Assembly: GCA_019925095.2 (NCBI GenBank)
Contig: CM034394.1
Span: 6,212,272-6,276,271 of the forward strand
From: Dendrolimus kikuchii
Lineage: Eukaryota; Arthropoda; Insecta; Lepidoptera; Lasiocampidae
Length of the DNA stretch: 64,000 nt
Direction of reading: 5' to 3'
Part shown: positions 21,061 to 32,311 of the stretch, piece after piece
Numbering within the stretch: position 1 is the first letter of the stretch
How the letters are laid out: each line of letters begins with the position of its first letter
The notes under the pieces: generated by a model
The model's database searches: none
The model's input: only the letters and a program-made list of their open reading frames with translations
What the model was told of the DNA's origin: nothing
Position numbers and translations under genes: made by a program

Positions 21061-21763
21061 TATTAAGTATTGTAGGAGCCAAAACTCAGGCTCTTTACAG
21101 TTGACAGTAAGAATCAAGACGCGTCCTGTAGTTAGTAATGCTGGTTCAACGTCGTTAATGTAAATATATATGTACAATGTATTATGGTCCATTTTTATCA
21201 CAACTTTCATATTTTTCGAAATATTTGTAAATATTTTTAGGAAGTAAACACTGATCTTAATTAGAACGCATTACAGTGACCAAACTACGTGCTGTTTTTT
21301 CGAAGAATTCCATTCCCAACGTTCACTGGGAATTGAGAGCCCGAACAAATATTTATATTGCGAGTGCGCGACGTTTCTCATGACGTCACTACTTCTCATG
21401 TTTCACCAGTTATTTTGCGATCGGTTTCGCTTTTCTTTTTTTGTTTGTAATTATTTATTATAAATAAGATAAAATTCCAAGCTACCGATGCCATGAAAGA
21501 AGAATACTAAGGAATGATAATCGTCCAGTAAAAAACTAAACTCGTAACACACTCCGCCAAAACATGTTTTAATATATAGAAAATGTCAATTAATACTTAC
21601 TTCTTTTTATTTAATAAAACATTTTAGTCTTCATACCTTTTGTTATAAAAAAAACCTAGCTTAAAAAAGATGAAAGTTTGTATGGGCAATCCCATAATTC
21701 CTAAAGTTGTATGTTGTCAATATGTAAATTAATTTGCAGTAAGAGAAGTACCGAAGTACTTAA
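21061..21763. other. AT-rich spacer
   Basis: A TTC-(ATT)n run at 21050-21066 may be the tail of the preceding element. Nothing else recognised. Confidence 0.35.
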
Positions 21764-22370
21764 AGTCCTTGAGTACTTCGGACACACGAACGACGACGAC
21801 GGAAAAAACCTTATGGTCACTGGTGATATCTCCAGACCGTAGTCCGGTGCGTTCGTTGGTCCGACCACATATGCACCATTTTTTTTTTTTGCCAGGGGAA
21901 ATCCGTTTGAGGACTAAGCCGCGACAGGCACAGAAGCCTGGGGGGATGTTCGCGACCCGTGTGAGTGCGTGGGATTCGCCAGATCGGAGGTGGCACTAGC
22001 ATGCCCGGTCAGAACCGGTGCCACGCTATTGCCACGCCCCAGTTAGGGATACCCACTAAAACCCCTGGGTGTTCTGTCCTGCGCCTTATGCCAGGGCTAC
22101 ATGAATGCGGGCTTCCCAACTTCGCGTGCCCTAGCAGGCGTAGGCCCTCCTCACTGGGCCTCTTCCTATGCCAGGGGCGGTGTCCCCTGGCTATTTCGAG
22201 GTCTAATCCGTGCGTGGGGCGGTCTGCAACGCGCCCCACGGGAATAGAGATGAGCGCGCGCGGAATACTCGCGCTCTCATCTCGACGGCATGTGCGGGTG
22301 AGTGAGGACCACATCTGCACCACACTCAACGACTTTGTACACGACGCACTGCGTATTGCCGTTTTTTTTT
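21764..22370. other. GC-rich mobile-element-like segment
   Basis: A 600-bp GC-rich island in AT-rich DNA. After a T10 run come GCCAGGGGAAATCCG, AAGCCTGGGGGGATG, and later TTCCTATGCCAGGGGCGGTG. Overlapping open frames on both strands (136 codons plus, 106 codons minus) are products of high GC and carry no recognised domain. A weakly similar segment (AGGGGAATCTC..CCTGGGGGGAAGG) occurs at 34172-34240 after another T run. I infer a LINE 5' or ORF1 remnant but cannot prove it. Confidence 0.35.
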
Positions 22371-22379
22371 ACTAAATGC

Positions 22380-22896
22380 TGCGTCTGAAACATACAACAT
22401 TAAAATTACAATCTAATCTAAGAAACAACAGTAATAAGTAATTTAAATCTGACCTAAAATACTAGATTTCATTATTTATACTAAGAATGTGTCCAATAAC
22501 ACTTTTCTTATTGTCTCTATTAAGGAGAAGACACTTTGTCACTGTGTTCTTTATTAATGTTACGTACATTGCACTTCGCTTTACTTTTATCTTGATAGTT
22601 TTACAACACTAAATTTTACAATTAAACTAATGATTTGCTTTTTAAATTAACTTCTCACGCAGTGCAAAAAAAATAATTGCGTGTAATTGCTGCTAAATTA
22701 ACGTTTCATTATAAACTTATCCAAAGCCTTAACCTTCGTAAGTATCAAATGCTCTGAAAGTATGCCAAGAAAGCGAACATGCAAGTGCCTTTTAAGTGGG
22801 TTGCTCCCTTTGTGGTATTGCGTTCTCTGCCCCAATGGCCTCTTCAATAGTTCAGTTTTATACCTAACAGTAAATGCGGTAGTAATTTATATTATA
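22380..22896. other. noncoding spacer
   Basis: No gene recognised. A family C end in reverse (ACTAGCTTACCCGTGCCCAC) begins at 22899. Confidence 0.35.
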
Positions 22897-23017
22897 CTAG
22901 CTTACCCGTGCCCACTTCGTTAGGTGTCATTAAAAAATTCACACAATAAAAAGGAAGAACAGTACAATGTGGACAGTAAACAGCTAAGTTAAGAAGAATA
23001 GAAAAATATATATTTTA

Positions 23018-23299
23018 TTATAAACTAAGGTAATGGTTTTTGACAGATTTTTTAAATATGGCAAGTGATTAAGCTTTTCTGACATTTACGGGTAAAGAGT
23101 TCCAAAGGCAGACAGCCTGCACAGCGAAGGATTTGGAGTAAAATGTTGGAGAATGTGTAGGTGCCTTTAACAGGAGGTTATTAGAGGAGCGCAAATTGAA
23201 GGTATATGATGTATGAAGGAAGTTGAAACATTCCTTAAGGTAAGGAGGAGTGTAGGGTATAAATAACGTACGATATAATAAATGTAGAAGATGAGCAAT
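23018..23299 (-). pseudogene. Jockey/CR1-like LINE reverse transcriptase C-terminus
   Basis: Ninety-three codons on the minus strand ending at TAA 23018-23020 with a single internal stop (TAA, codon 77 of this segment). It contains IPYTPPYLKECFN, NLRSSNNLLLKAPTHSPTFY, then YSKSFAVQAVCLWNSLPVNV and ..SLAIFKKSVKNHYL. The (F)S..A...WN.LP...R....(x)..FK..(L/V) arrangement is the usual extreme C-terminus of Jockey/CR1-type reverse transcriptases. A related decayed copy is at 31456-31612. Confidence 0.7.
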
Positions 23300-23559
23300 A
23301 TATGAATATAATAAATATATATAATATGAATATCTGCATATTATTATCTTTTAGTTACTAATATATTATATATAATATATACTATATACTACTACTACTA
23401 TATACTATACTTCAGCAGGCATTATGTTAATAAACAAATAACATTTATATCAGAGCTTATGATGACCTCTTTATAGCGGTCTTGCTTTTATACAAAAACA
23501 TTGTAAAGCGTAAAGTATCCAGTAATTGGCGAAAATAATATTAAACAGAGTTTATTTAT

Positions 23560-23870
23560 TTTCTATGGTATAAATATTGTAAGCATATTATAAGGCACAC
23601 ACTGCACATGCACTTCTTCACAACACCAAAATGCAACAGATACACTCTACATTAGTATAAGTTTAGGATTAAAATGAGAATAAAATAATATAATAAGTTA
23701 TTCTTAAGGTACACCACAACAAAAACATTCATTAAATGTCACACACAATATCAAAAGTAACCAATAAGCGTGTATAACTTCTAAACTTTTTCTTAAATTT
23801 AATTGTAAAAAAAGGGTACGGAACCAGAGTCTGTAGAGTTGTTAATAAAAAAATAAAAAATATATTGTAA
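23560..23870. repeat. Family N repeat
   Basis: AAGGTACACCACAAC, AGCGTGTATAA and AAAAAAGGGT(A/G)C(G/C)GAAC phrases are shared in the same order with 59645-59815. Probably a decayed DNA transposon or retroposon; no ends defined. Confidence 0.5.
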
Positions 23871-24254
23871 GCTATAGGATATGTAATAAATAACCATGAG
23901 GGTAAAAACTTTTAATTACTATTCAAACAATAATGAAAGCGCTATTTGAGTACTTTTACTTCTACTAACTTATGACGTCATAAGTAGATACGTACTGCAA
24001 TATTTATAATGCTGCGACGTTCTGTAAATTTTATTTTGTTTTTATTTTAAAAGAGTATGTCAGTTGATGTAACTGCCCGTTCGCTTATTTTACACCCTTG
24101 GCGAATTTCTGGAACAATTATATATGCTAAGGTCATTTCCATTATTAAAAAAAAACATAATATACCAAATTTCATATCCTATTACTTCCATGACCGTGAA
24201 GTTAGAACATACAAATATAAAAACATCAAGACGGAGGCACTTTCTTATATATAC

Positions 24255-25015
24255 ATGTATTCTATACTAGAATATACCCGCGATTTCGTCTACGCACAAA
24301 ATACCGCAGCATTTGAAAAAGAATGAAGAAATTTTTTTTTATTTTTTTATTGCAGGAGCTCAGCAGACAGGCAGACGGTCCACTTGATGGTAAGCGATTA
24401 CCATCGCCTATGGACATTTGCAACACCAAAGGTGCTACAAATGCGTTGCTGCTCTCATAAGGGAGACTGGAACCTGATCACTAATGCCGGAACACAACTC
24501 AAGGTTGTTATGGCGACGTACTCTAGACCAGGGGCGGTAGCCATCCAGTCGGGCAAATGCCCTACCACCTGGCTGTGGGTTGTTTTGTCGCCTCTTACGA
24601 CAGGCCGCCCGGTCGCAGGAAAGTTATCGTTATAGTTAAAACTGTGTCAGCATACGCTAATCTTTACGCACCCGAACAACTACAAACGGGTTCCGGAAAT
24701 TTTTCCGTGGGATTCCCGGAATAAAGAATATCACACATTTTATTACATTAAATTGGCTATCAATTAGTAAAAAAAATCACATGGGATTCGAGTTTTTTAA
24801 TCTGGCAATTTTAACTTTTTCCCAGAAAATTTCCCGCGGGTTTCCTAGGATATAAAGTAGCGTAGAGTTTAAGTCTAAGAATTAGCTGTAGATCAGCAAA
24901 ATCCGCATCGAAATCGACCGAGTAGTTTTACGTGAATCCCTACGAACATACAAGAAATCTAAAAAAAATACATCGTGTTCTACATCTCTTATATAGTCTA
25001 TTAGCTGTTTTTTTT
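24255..25015 (-). mobile_element. Family C retroposon split by a family A insertion
   Basis: The right part (24690-25015: CGTGGGATTCCCGGAATAAAG ... GCATCGAAATCGACCGAGTAG ... TATAGTCTATTAG) matches 29688-30055 in the same orientation. The left piece ACTAGAATATACCCGCGATTTCG (24258-24280) corresponds to the outer end of that copy. A family A copy (24332-24622) lies between them. Confidence 0.7.
24332..24622 (-). mobile_element. Family A element nested in family C
   Basis: Tail T-run, ATTGCAGGAGCTCAGCAG, and on to CCGCCCGGTCGCAGGAAAG. The last ~25 bp (the CCGTGCAGG end) are missing, so it is slightly 5'-truncated. An 83-codon frame inside it is an accident of the element. Confidence 0.88.
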
Positions 25016-25929
25016 AATAGCTTCAATGTACAAACCGGCATATGTATTTAGAAATTTATAAAATTATAGATTAGTTAAATAGGTAATTGTCACGCCTGTA
25101 TGCCAAAGAGATAGGCAGAGACGATATATGTCCACCTGCTACGATCCTATCACATACTTTTCGCTTCAACAACTGTCAGTAATCTCTTCAGACATACACA
25201 TTAATTTAAAGTCCTTTTACCTGTCCTTTCTTTAAAATATCTTGAATTTGATTATAGTGAATACATCGCGGTCTAGCAGCACCGAATCTATCAGTTACAC
25301 TGCCGTCATATGCTGGTTTTGTGAATCTGTTTTTATTTATCCTCTCTACATGTTGTAACCACCTTAACATTCTTTTTATAAACTTTTATTTAACTCGCAA
25401 TGGATGTAAATTCGGGTGGAATCTTGCAAGTTAAATTTGACCAACTTCCCGATTTCTGATTGAAATTTTTCACGCATATGTATGCTGCTACATCATATCC
25501 AGGATCTCAAAAGCTTGTATTTAAAAACCTTTTTATAAAACAACTTATTTTAACTCTTGTCACTACATCTTTTAATCCACAACGCTCTTTTAGTTATGAA
25601 ATAGCTATAACGATCATATATTTTCATTTCAACATATATTTTTTGTTAGGAGTAAAGTACACGAAAGATAGCTTATCTGATTCCAATGTTGCGGAGATTA
25701 AATGGAGGCTTTGCTGTCTTGCACATGAGTGTATCTTGTTGGCTCGGGCCTCGCGTTGAGGTATTATTCCGAAAGGCATTGGACTACAATGTAGTATTTG
25801 AGTAAGCATAATATAACTAGTATGAAAATCTTACTTTAGTAGTGGAATAGAAAGTAGCCGTTACTTGTACATTTTGTCATCTTACTAGCGAAAATGTAAC
25901 ATTCTTGGAACCCCAGTATAATCTGTATA
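25016..25929. other. AT-rich spacer
   Basis: Two overlapping frames (25460-25759 plus, 25624-25809 minus) lack any motif. No repeat family recognised. Confidence 0.35.
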
Positions 25930-26155
25930 TAATACGTGAAGCAAAAACTGTGTACCCGTTTTTACGAAAATTGCGCCGACAGAGGAGTATGAAATTTCGC
26001 ACACTTATAGTTTATATAGGAAAGAAGTGTGACGAATGCTAATATTTTTTTTAAATTATGCATAAAAAATATGTTAAATAAAAAAAAACATTACACACAC
26101 TACCATGTATTTGACACACTGACGCCATATATAGGTATATTCTTTTGTTTATTCT
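25930..26155. repeat. Family S repeat
   Basis: Shares AGCAAAAACT.TG, AGGAGTATGAAATTTC, CACACTTATAGTTTATATA and GTATTTGACACAC with the reverse complement of 60180-60430. Ends not defined. Confidence 0.6.
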
Positions 26156-26329
26156 TCTGAGCACGGAACGCATTGTGAGGAGATTCCTGTCTCCGGAGCT
26201 CTAATCACCAGTGGCCTGGAACCTAGACCCCGCTGCCGGCAGACGTCATCTTTTGAATTTTTTTTAAATATATTTACAAATATGTATTTAAAAAAAACAT
26301 AGAAAAGAAATAATAATATTGTATGGCTA

Positions 26330-26735
26330 CAATATCTATATATATATAAATCAATTGCTGTTCGTTAGTCTCGCTAAAACTCGAGAACGGCTGGACTGAT
26401 TTGGCTGATTTTGGTTTTGAATTATTTGTCCAGGGATTGAATGAAGTCCAGGGAAGGTTTAAAAGGTGAGTAAATATAAAAAAATGCTTGGAATATAGTA
26501 AAAACAACAATTTCACTTTCCCTTAGAAACTATTCCTATCTGTCAAACATTTGATGTTCGTCCCGTCGTTTAGAAATCATTTAAAAGTCGTTCGGAAATC
26601 AAATTAAATTTAAAAGTGAAGTATTTTTTATCACTTTTTTGGTTTTGAATGTCTAACGTTTGATGTTCGTCCCGTCGTTCAGAAATTAACGTTTTTTTTT
26701 ATTGATTCGGGGGCGGTACAAAGTTTGCCAGGTGT
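26330..26735 (+). mobile_element. Family C2 retroposon
   Basis: TATATATATAAATCAATTGC, CTCGAGAACGGCTGGACTGA, TTGATGTTCGTCCCGTCGTT (twice) and a terminal GGGCGGTACAAAGTTTGCC. Matches 31617-32018 and 39911-40275 throughout. It runs directly into a family K copy. Confidence 0.75.
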
Positions 26736-27196
26736 GTGTGTGTGTGTGCAATTCACACGTACTAGAACTGAAACTTCCGAGAATATACAGGCGCACATAA
26801 TTATATCTACAATGCTTAGTAGACAACTATGAACTGCATACACACATTTTTGCATTTCTATTATTTTATAGACGCCTTTATTCTTAGGTATTTTAACCCT
26901 TATTCGTAATAATTCAATCTAAATTAAGTTCAAAATGTAGTGCACTGTTACGCACGTCTGTGTATCTACGTATCTGTAGATCTACGTATAAAAGAATATT
27001 TGCTTTAAGTATATCTAGATAGAGCTAAAAAAATAATTTGAAATATTTTATGTATTATTTAAAGTGAAAATTAATACTAACAGGAAAAGAAAAATGTGTT
27101 TTATTTCGAATTAAATAAGGTTGAATTGTATTTGTTTATCTCTTTTTCGTTTCATCGAATTTCAAATCACAACGATTCTACAGAAGTTTCACTTGA
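26736..27196 (+). mobile_element. Family K element, long copy
   Basis: Begins (GT)n GCAATTCACACGTACTAGAACTGAAACTTCCGAG and ends GATTCTACAGAAGTTTCACTTG, so the GAAGTGAAACTTC-type motif is present near both ends in inverted orientation. No coding sequence. Confidence 0.65.
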
Positions 27197-27624
27197 AAAT
27201 ATTCAGATTTTTTAATATCTTGTATAAATTGACAAAGTGCAAAACACGGGAGAGGGGTTGCCAACAATGATATATATAATATGGTTTCCTCTATAAACAA
27301 AATTATATCTGATTGTCTCTCAAAACTCTATTATCAATATTTATTCAAATCACAATTCAAAGATTTCTCGTTTATAAATTTTGGAACAAATTTTCCTTAT
27401 TTAGCAAAATCTGTTCAATTTGATATTCCAGTGCGCATAGTTGTAACTTCTTTTCAAGCCCGAATAACTTATTCGTTACTTATGTCCTCGCCAGATTGAA
27501 TGCAAAATTGGTTTTGTGAAATGTGTTTTCAGATTTAGAGGCCCAGTTGATTTATTTTTCAACTAACTGCGCCAGTCATTCGTATGTGTGATCATGTACA
27601 ACTTTATATTCCTATCTTCTAAAC
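27197..27624. other. AT-rich spacer
   Basis: A 72-codon frame at 27281-27499 has no motif. Nothing else recognised. Confidence 0.35.
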
Positions 27625-27950
27625 TCTTTTTTTTGTCAACGCTAGGGTGATGGATTTGCGCATATCCTCAGACCCCGGGGGATGCCACCAAGAGCTATGT
27701 GGGACTCTCGGCAGCAGGTGTTGCACACAAGCTTCAACGTTAGAGCTTGCAGGCACCGACCACCAGACTACCCACTAAACCTTCCAGCAGCCCTCCGCGT
27801 TATGATGAGGCGCCACCGGACCGTAACCATGGGTCTGACTGCCGTGACACCTTGATGCAAGCCGACAAGGAGGGGTGTCCCTGACAATAGAACACCCCAC
27901 TGCACTGGGTTTGGCTCGTATATATAATATAAGCGATATATACGATACAT
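27625..27950. other. GC-rich unclassified segment
   Basis: A 320-bp GC-rich patch (ACCCCGGGGGATGCCACC, AGCCCTCCGCGTTATGATGAG) in AT-rich DNA, with minus-strand frames of about 60 codons and no recognised domain. Composition is like the other mobile-element islands at 21764 and 54450. Confidence 0.3.
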
Positions 27951-27965
27951 AAATATCTATATATG

Positions 27966-27975
27966 TCGTATACAC

Positions 27976-28012
<37 letters not shown>
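27966..28012. repeat. interrupted (AT)n microsatellite
   Basis: Two runs of about nine AT units separated by AC. Confidence 0.9.
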
Positions 28013-28071
28013 AGATTTATAATATATAAATGAATATTACGTAAGTAGAATTAGTTTTATTAATTATTATT

Positions 28072-28832
28072 ATTATCCATCTGAAAAATGGAAAGGCAGG
28101 AGGAATCGCTAGTGTGTCTGCTGAGATGATCAAATATGGTGGAACCTGCGTCCGGGACGCTTTCCTGTCCTTATGCAACTTGTGCTGGAGGACGGGAAAG
28201 GTTCCCAAGGACTGGAGGCGCGCTGTCATCGTGCCCTTGTATAAAGGCAAGGGGTCACGTATGGAGTGCGCCAGCTACAGGGCCATCAGTTTAATCAGCA
28301 CAGCATCTAAAGTGTATGCGAAGATTATTGAAAAGAGAATGAGAGTGGTATCCGATGGATGGTGTTGGAAAGAGAAGAAAGCAGAACGAATGCAAGGATA
28401 ATGGTCGATGATGTTATGCTGGAGCACGTGAATGAGTTTGTATATCTTGGATGTGCTTTTAGCAGTGATGGAAGGTACACCACTGATATAGAAAGAGAGA
28501 GTGTCGGGGTGAAGGTAAGGAAAGGAATGCTCCGGTGGTTCGGGCATGTGGAAAGAATGCATGATGAAAGAATAACCAAACAGATATACAATGCAAAAGT
28601 GGAAGGATGCAGAAGTCGTGGAAGGCCACGACACACCTTCCATGATCAAATTGATCGTGTACTAGCGGAGGGTGATGTCAGGAGCCTTAAGAACAGACGA
28701 GTGTGCATGACAAGAGTTATGAATGTCAAAGAAGCAAGTGAGGTGTGTAAGAATGGGCCTAAATGGCGCTCTGTTGTTCGTGCCTACCCCGCAAGGGAAC
28801 TGGCGTGAAGTTATGTATGTATGTATTATTAT
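28072..28832 (+). mobile_element. RTE-clade LINE with two internal deletions
   Basis: The first block (28081-28340) encodes the start of the reverse transcriptase: KNGKAGG...SAEMIKYGG, then VIVPLYKGKG and YRAISLISTASKVYAKIIEK. The palm with the catalytic YxDD is gone. A second block (28359-28808) resumes at NARIMVDDVMLEHVNEFVYL and ends VRAYPARELA with TGA 28806-28808 and a (ATGT)n tail. Within it a second, in-frame deletion joins TDIERE to SVGVKVRKG, removing about 75 codons present in the copy at 17131-17778. Possible target duplication is obscured by ATT repeats on both sides. Confidence 0.88.
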
Positions 28833-28844
28833 TTAATTAACAAA

Positions 28845-29062
28845 ATTGCGTTGTTTTGGTCTTACACCAAAAGGAAAGTTTGCACTGAAAATCAGCGTTG
28901 TGTCGGATATAATTCCGGCACAGCAATGCTTGCTGTTTGCTGAAAATGCGGCGTACAATCGGCGTAAATTCTCAAAATATGCTCTGTGTATAAAAATGTA
29001 TAAGGAAAGTAATTACGTCGCTATTTCTTCAAATAAAGTTTTTTCTTTTCTTTCTTCTTTCT
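28845..29062 (+). repeat. Family P element, LINE 3' end like
   Basis: TTGCACTGAAAATCAGCG and GTTGTGTCGGATATAATTCCGG are matched at 33362-33545 (GTGCGCTGAAAATTATTGCTG, TGTGTCGGAC). Both end AATAAA...(CTTT)n-like. No coding sequence recognised. Confidence 0.5.
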
Positions 29063-29441
29063 TTATTAAGTAACTAAACCCTTGCAATTTTGTATAAGTG
29101 TTTACATACAACTTTGTGTTAGTTATAAGTTATAACAAAGTAAGACTGTTGGTGATCCAATGTGCTAGTCCGGAGGTGGGGGCGGCCACCCGGAATGCAC
29201 TCCACAAAAGCAGATAAGTGACTCCGATCCCCCATTATCCGGAGCGAAGTGAGGCATCGAGCAAATTGCATTCGTTCGATTGTATCCTTTTGTACCCGGA
29301 CGTTGAAACGTGACAATGTTGTATGGAATTTAACATTGTTTTCATCACATTGAATTATATAAGTCTCTTTATTCTATTAAAACTTAGTATAATGTTTTTA
29401 ACTTAATGAAAAACCACTTGCCGCATGAGCTTATCTTATAC
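29063..29441. other. unassigned stretch with a GC-richer patch
   Basis: 29160-29310 (CCGGAGGTGGGGGCGGCC...) gives a 65-codon minus frame without recognised motif. Confidence 0.3.
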
Positions 29442-29672
29442 TAATATATATAAAGCTGAAGAGTTTGTTTGTTTGTTTGATTGAACGCGCTAATCTCAGG
29501 AACTACTGGTCTGATTTGAAAAATTATTTCCGTGTTATATGGTCCATTTATCGAGGAAGGCTATATATATATATCATCACGCTAAGACCAGTAGGAGCGG
29601 AGCACCAATGAAGAATGTTTCAAAATCGGGGGGTTTTGAAAGCAAATTCCACGCAGACGACGTCGTGGGCAC
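29442..29672 (+). mobile_element. Family C retroposon
   Basis: TAATATATATAAAGCTGAAG, (GTTT)n, GGAACTACTGGTCTGATTTG, ending GACGTCGTGGGCACAACTAGT. Confidence 0.7.
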
Positions 29673-29687
29673 AACTAGTGTTATTAT

Positions 29688-30055
29688 ATAATAACTAGGA
29701 TATGCCTGCGACTTCGTTCACGTTTGAATTGAAATTTCCACGGGATTCCCGGGTTAAAAAAATCACACATTATATTACATAATATTTCTTGGCTATTGGT
29801 CAGTGAAAAGACTCACATAGTAATTCGTTTTTTTTTTAATGTGGTCATTATACGTCATTCCCAGAAAAATTCTCGCGGGATTCCCAGGTTAAACAATAGG
29901 GCAGATTTTAAGTCTAAGAATTTACTGTCGATCAGCGAAAACCGCATCGAAATCGGCCAAGTAGTTATTACGTGAATCTCGAATAACCAGACAAACAGAC
30001 AAGAAATTTAAAAAAAATGCATCGTGTTCTCTATCGTTTATATAGTCTATTCCAG
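29688..30055 (-). mobile_element. Family C retroposon, reverse
   Basis: Outer end ACTAGGATATGCCTGCGACTTC, inner CCACGGGATTCCCGGGTTAA, GCATCGAAATCGGCCAAGTAG, and far end TTATATAGTCTATTCC. Closest relative is 24690-25015. Confidence 0.75.
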
Positions 30056-30127
30056 TTGTTTTTTAAATAGTTTCAAACACGGCATGTTTAGAATTTTATA
30101 TTATTATACGTAGATATTAATTATTAT

Positions 30128-30437
30128 ATGTTATATCACGTATGTATGTCCGCGATAAACTCCGAAACTACTAAATCGATATTAATGAACTTTTATAACT
30201 ATGTTTAATTTGGTCCAACTTAAAAGATACGATAGTTTTTATCTCGATTATTGACCTCAATTACAAAATTCTAATGTTAGTAGGTATGTATGTCACTGAA
30301 CACCTTCTAAGCCCCTGGACCGATTTTAATGATTTTTTTGTGTGTCGAGTGGGTTCTCGGATGGTTTAGATTCACAATTGCTTCACCAAGTTATAATTTT
30401 TTTTTTCAAGACAGGACAATATCTGCCGCGATTGCTA
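30128..30437 (+). mobile_element. Family C retroposon
   Basis: CGATAAACTCCGAAACTAC, CCCCTGGACCGATTTTAATG, ending CCGCGATTGCTAGTA. Resembles 1393-1725 in its second half. Confidence 0.65.
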
Positions 30438-30579
30438 GTACATATATAAGTACTATACATATAATAAAACTGTAGAGGTCGAATTACTGTACAATGAAAA
30501 AAAAATTGCTGAAAACCGAGACAGAGGGATGTAAGAAGTGAAATAGAACTAATTTAGACTTTTTTTTATTTTTTTTGTT

Positions 30580-30800
30580 TCTCTGTTTGTTTGTACGGGC
30601 TAATCTCCGACACGACTGGACCGATTAAAATAAAATTTTGTATGGTGGTAGCTTTTATCCCTGGTCAACATATGGGATACTCTTGATCCCGAAAAATTAA
30701 AGACTTCCCGTGGGATAGTTAAAAACAACTTTAATTATTTAAACAGCTTTGAAGTAATAATAAATACCACGCGGACGAAGTCGCGGGCATCAGCTAGTAT
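30580..30800 (+). mobile_element. Family C retroposon, well preserved end
   Basis: GGGCTAATCTCCGACACGAC, GATACTCTTGATCCCG, ending CGGACGAAGTCGCGGGCATC then AGCTAGTAT. Confidence 0.75.
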
Positions 30801-30858
30801 AAGAATAAGTTCACCTCGTATCACTATGACGATAGAGTAGAAGCTGATCTGATCGAAC

Positions 30859-31197
30859 TTGCAGACTATAACTGGCAAGACACTACAAGGGAAGGAACTC
30901 TCGTTTCACAGGCTGTTGGCGCGGGAGGGAGCGGGGATAAAAGATGGAAAGGACTTACAGGATAAGGTCGCCGCACCAGACACGCTACGAGCAATGCGGT
31001 CTTCGCAGCGCCAGGCACTTTTTCCCCGTGATCCTTCCTTCTCGTCTTGCGGTTCCTTCGATAGTGGACCAACTAAAACAGCGCAGTGGGCACCTTCAGC
31101 GCGCGGGTTGATGAAAGCGGGTGTAATATGCGGCACAACACACAAAACGCGGCGAGGTTTGTGCGGAAGCAGCGATGCGTTCGGCGGTCGGACGTAG
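30859..31197 (+). CDS. unsupported hypothetical frame in a GC-rich island
   Basis: 112 codons from an ATG, in a GC-rich stretch (30840-31330) flanked by retroposons. Features seen: GKTLQGKELSFHRLL near the start, a Ser/Pro-rich middle, no signal peptide, no membrane segment and no recognised domain. The minus strand is also open (79 codons, 30906-31145), which weakens the case. It could be a host exon, a mobile-element 5' region, or chance in GC-rich DNA. Confidence 0.15.
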   Translation: MQTITGKTLQGKELSFHRLLAREGAGIKDGKDLQDKVAAPDTLRAMRSSQRQALFPRDPSFSSCGSFDSGPTKTAQWAPSARGLMKAGVICGTTHKTRRGLCGSSDAFGGRT

Positions 31198-31429
31198 ACT
31201 ATGTCACATTACATAGTGACAGATGCGGCGAAAGAAAAAGGATAACAAAAATGCGGTTACCAAATAGGTCGGCGTTAACACAGGCCAAGACTCACTTTAG
31301 GCCGTCGAGCCACCGGAGTTAATTTAGTTATTTACTGAAACTAAAACTAAAAGGTCAATCTTGCACTTGAACGTGTTTCTTTTAACTGTGCAGTTTATTT
31401 TATGGAATTAACCGGGTTAAATTGGCTGG

Positions 31430-31612
31430 CTAATTAATGAATGAATGAATATGCTTTATTTTGTGTTAAAAGATACATTTAACAGTAAGTTACGGGAATA
31501 AAGGCAATGAAATTATTCCTTAAGATGTGAAGGGGTCTGAGGATTAAATGATGTATTGTACAAAAGAGTATCAGCGTTCCAGCGAAGACATATTTGGCAA
31601 ATGTTGCATGAC
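31430..31612 (-). pseudogene. LINE C-terminus with (ATTC)n tail
   Basis: The minus strand reads TLLYNTSFNPQTPSHLKE, a stop, then FHCLYSRNLLLNVSFNTK and TAA at 31456-31458, followed by AGCATATTCATTCATTCATT. The Y.(P)..(P)..HLKE.F pattern is like 23018-23299. The tetranucleotide tail marks the 3' end of a non-LTR element. Confidence 0.55.
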
Positions 31613-31616
31613 GATG

Positions 31617-32018
31617 TATCTATATATATATAAATCAATTGCTGTTCGTTAGTCTCGTTAAAACTCGAGAACGGCTGGACTTATTTGGCTAATTTTGGTT
31701 TTGAATTACTTCTGGACGTCCAGGGAAGGTTTAAAAGGTGATTAAATATGAAAAATATGCTTGGAATATAGTATAAACTACAATTTCGCTTTGCCTTAGG
31801 AACTATTCCTACCTGTCAAACATTTGATGTTCGTCCCGTCGTTTAGAAATTAATTAAATTTAAATGTCGTTCAGAAATCAAATTAAATTTAAAAGTGCAG
31901 TTTTTTTTATTTTGTTGATTTTGAATGTCAAACGTTTGATGTTCGTCCCGTCGTTCAGAAATCAATATTTTTTATTTATTGATTCTGAAGCGGTACGAAG
32001 TTTGCCGGGTCAGCTAGT
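31617..32018 (+). mobile_element. Family C2 retroposon
   Basis: TATATATATAAATCAATTGC to GCGGTACGAAGTTTGCCGG then GTCAGCTAGT, the most complete end of this subfamily. TTGATGTTCGTCCCGTCGTT appears twice, about 130 bp apart. Confidence 0.8.
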
Positions 32019-32311
32019 CCACAAATAGTTTCAGTAATCGAGTACGCTAATACTTTTTTGGATATATCTATCATTCTAAACTTTGATACATTGGGAAGAC
32101 ATTTAAAGTAACTTTTTTGACGGGAACTTGACTGATGGCGGATTCCTACATCTATTCATTCCTGGTTCCTATATATTACTATTCATTCACTTGCCTTATT
32201 ATCGGTTGAATTTTGATATTTCTTCTATGGAGCTTATGTCAAATATTAGACGGTAGTATGAAATGCAAATGAACAGTTAATATTCTATCTAGTAAAGGAT
32301 CATTAATAAAT

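Noticed and set aside
21965..22375. 136-codon frame in a GC-rich segment
   Set aside because: Overlaps a 106-codon frame on the other strand, no motif, and the composition alone explains it.
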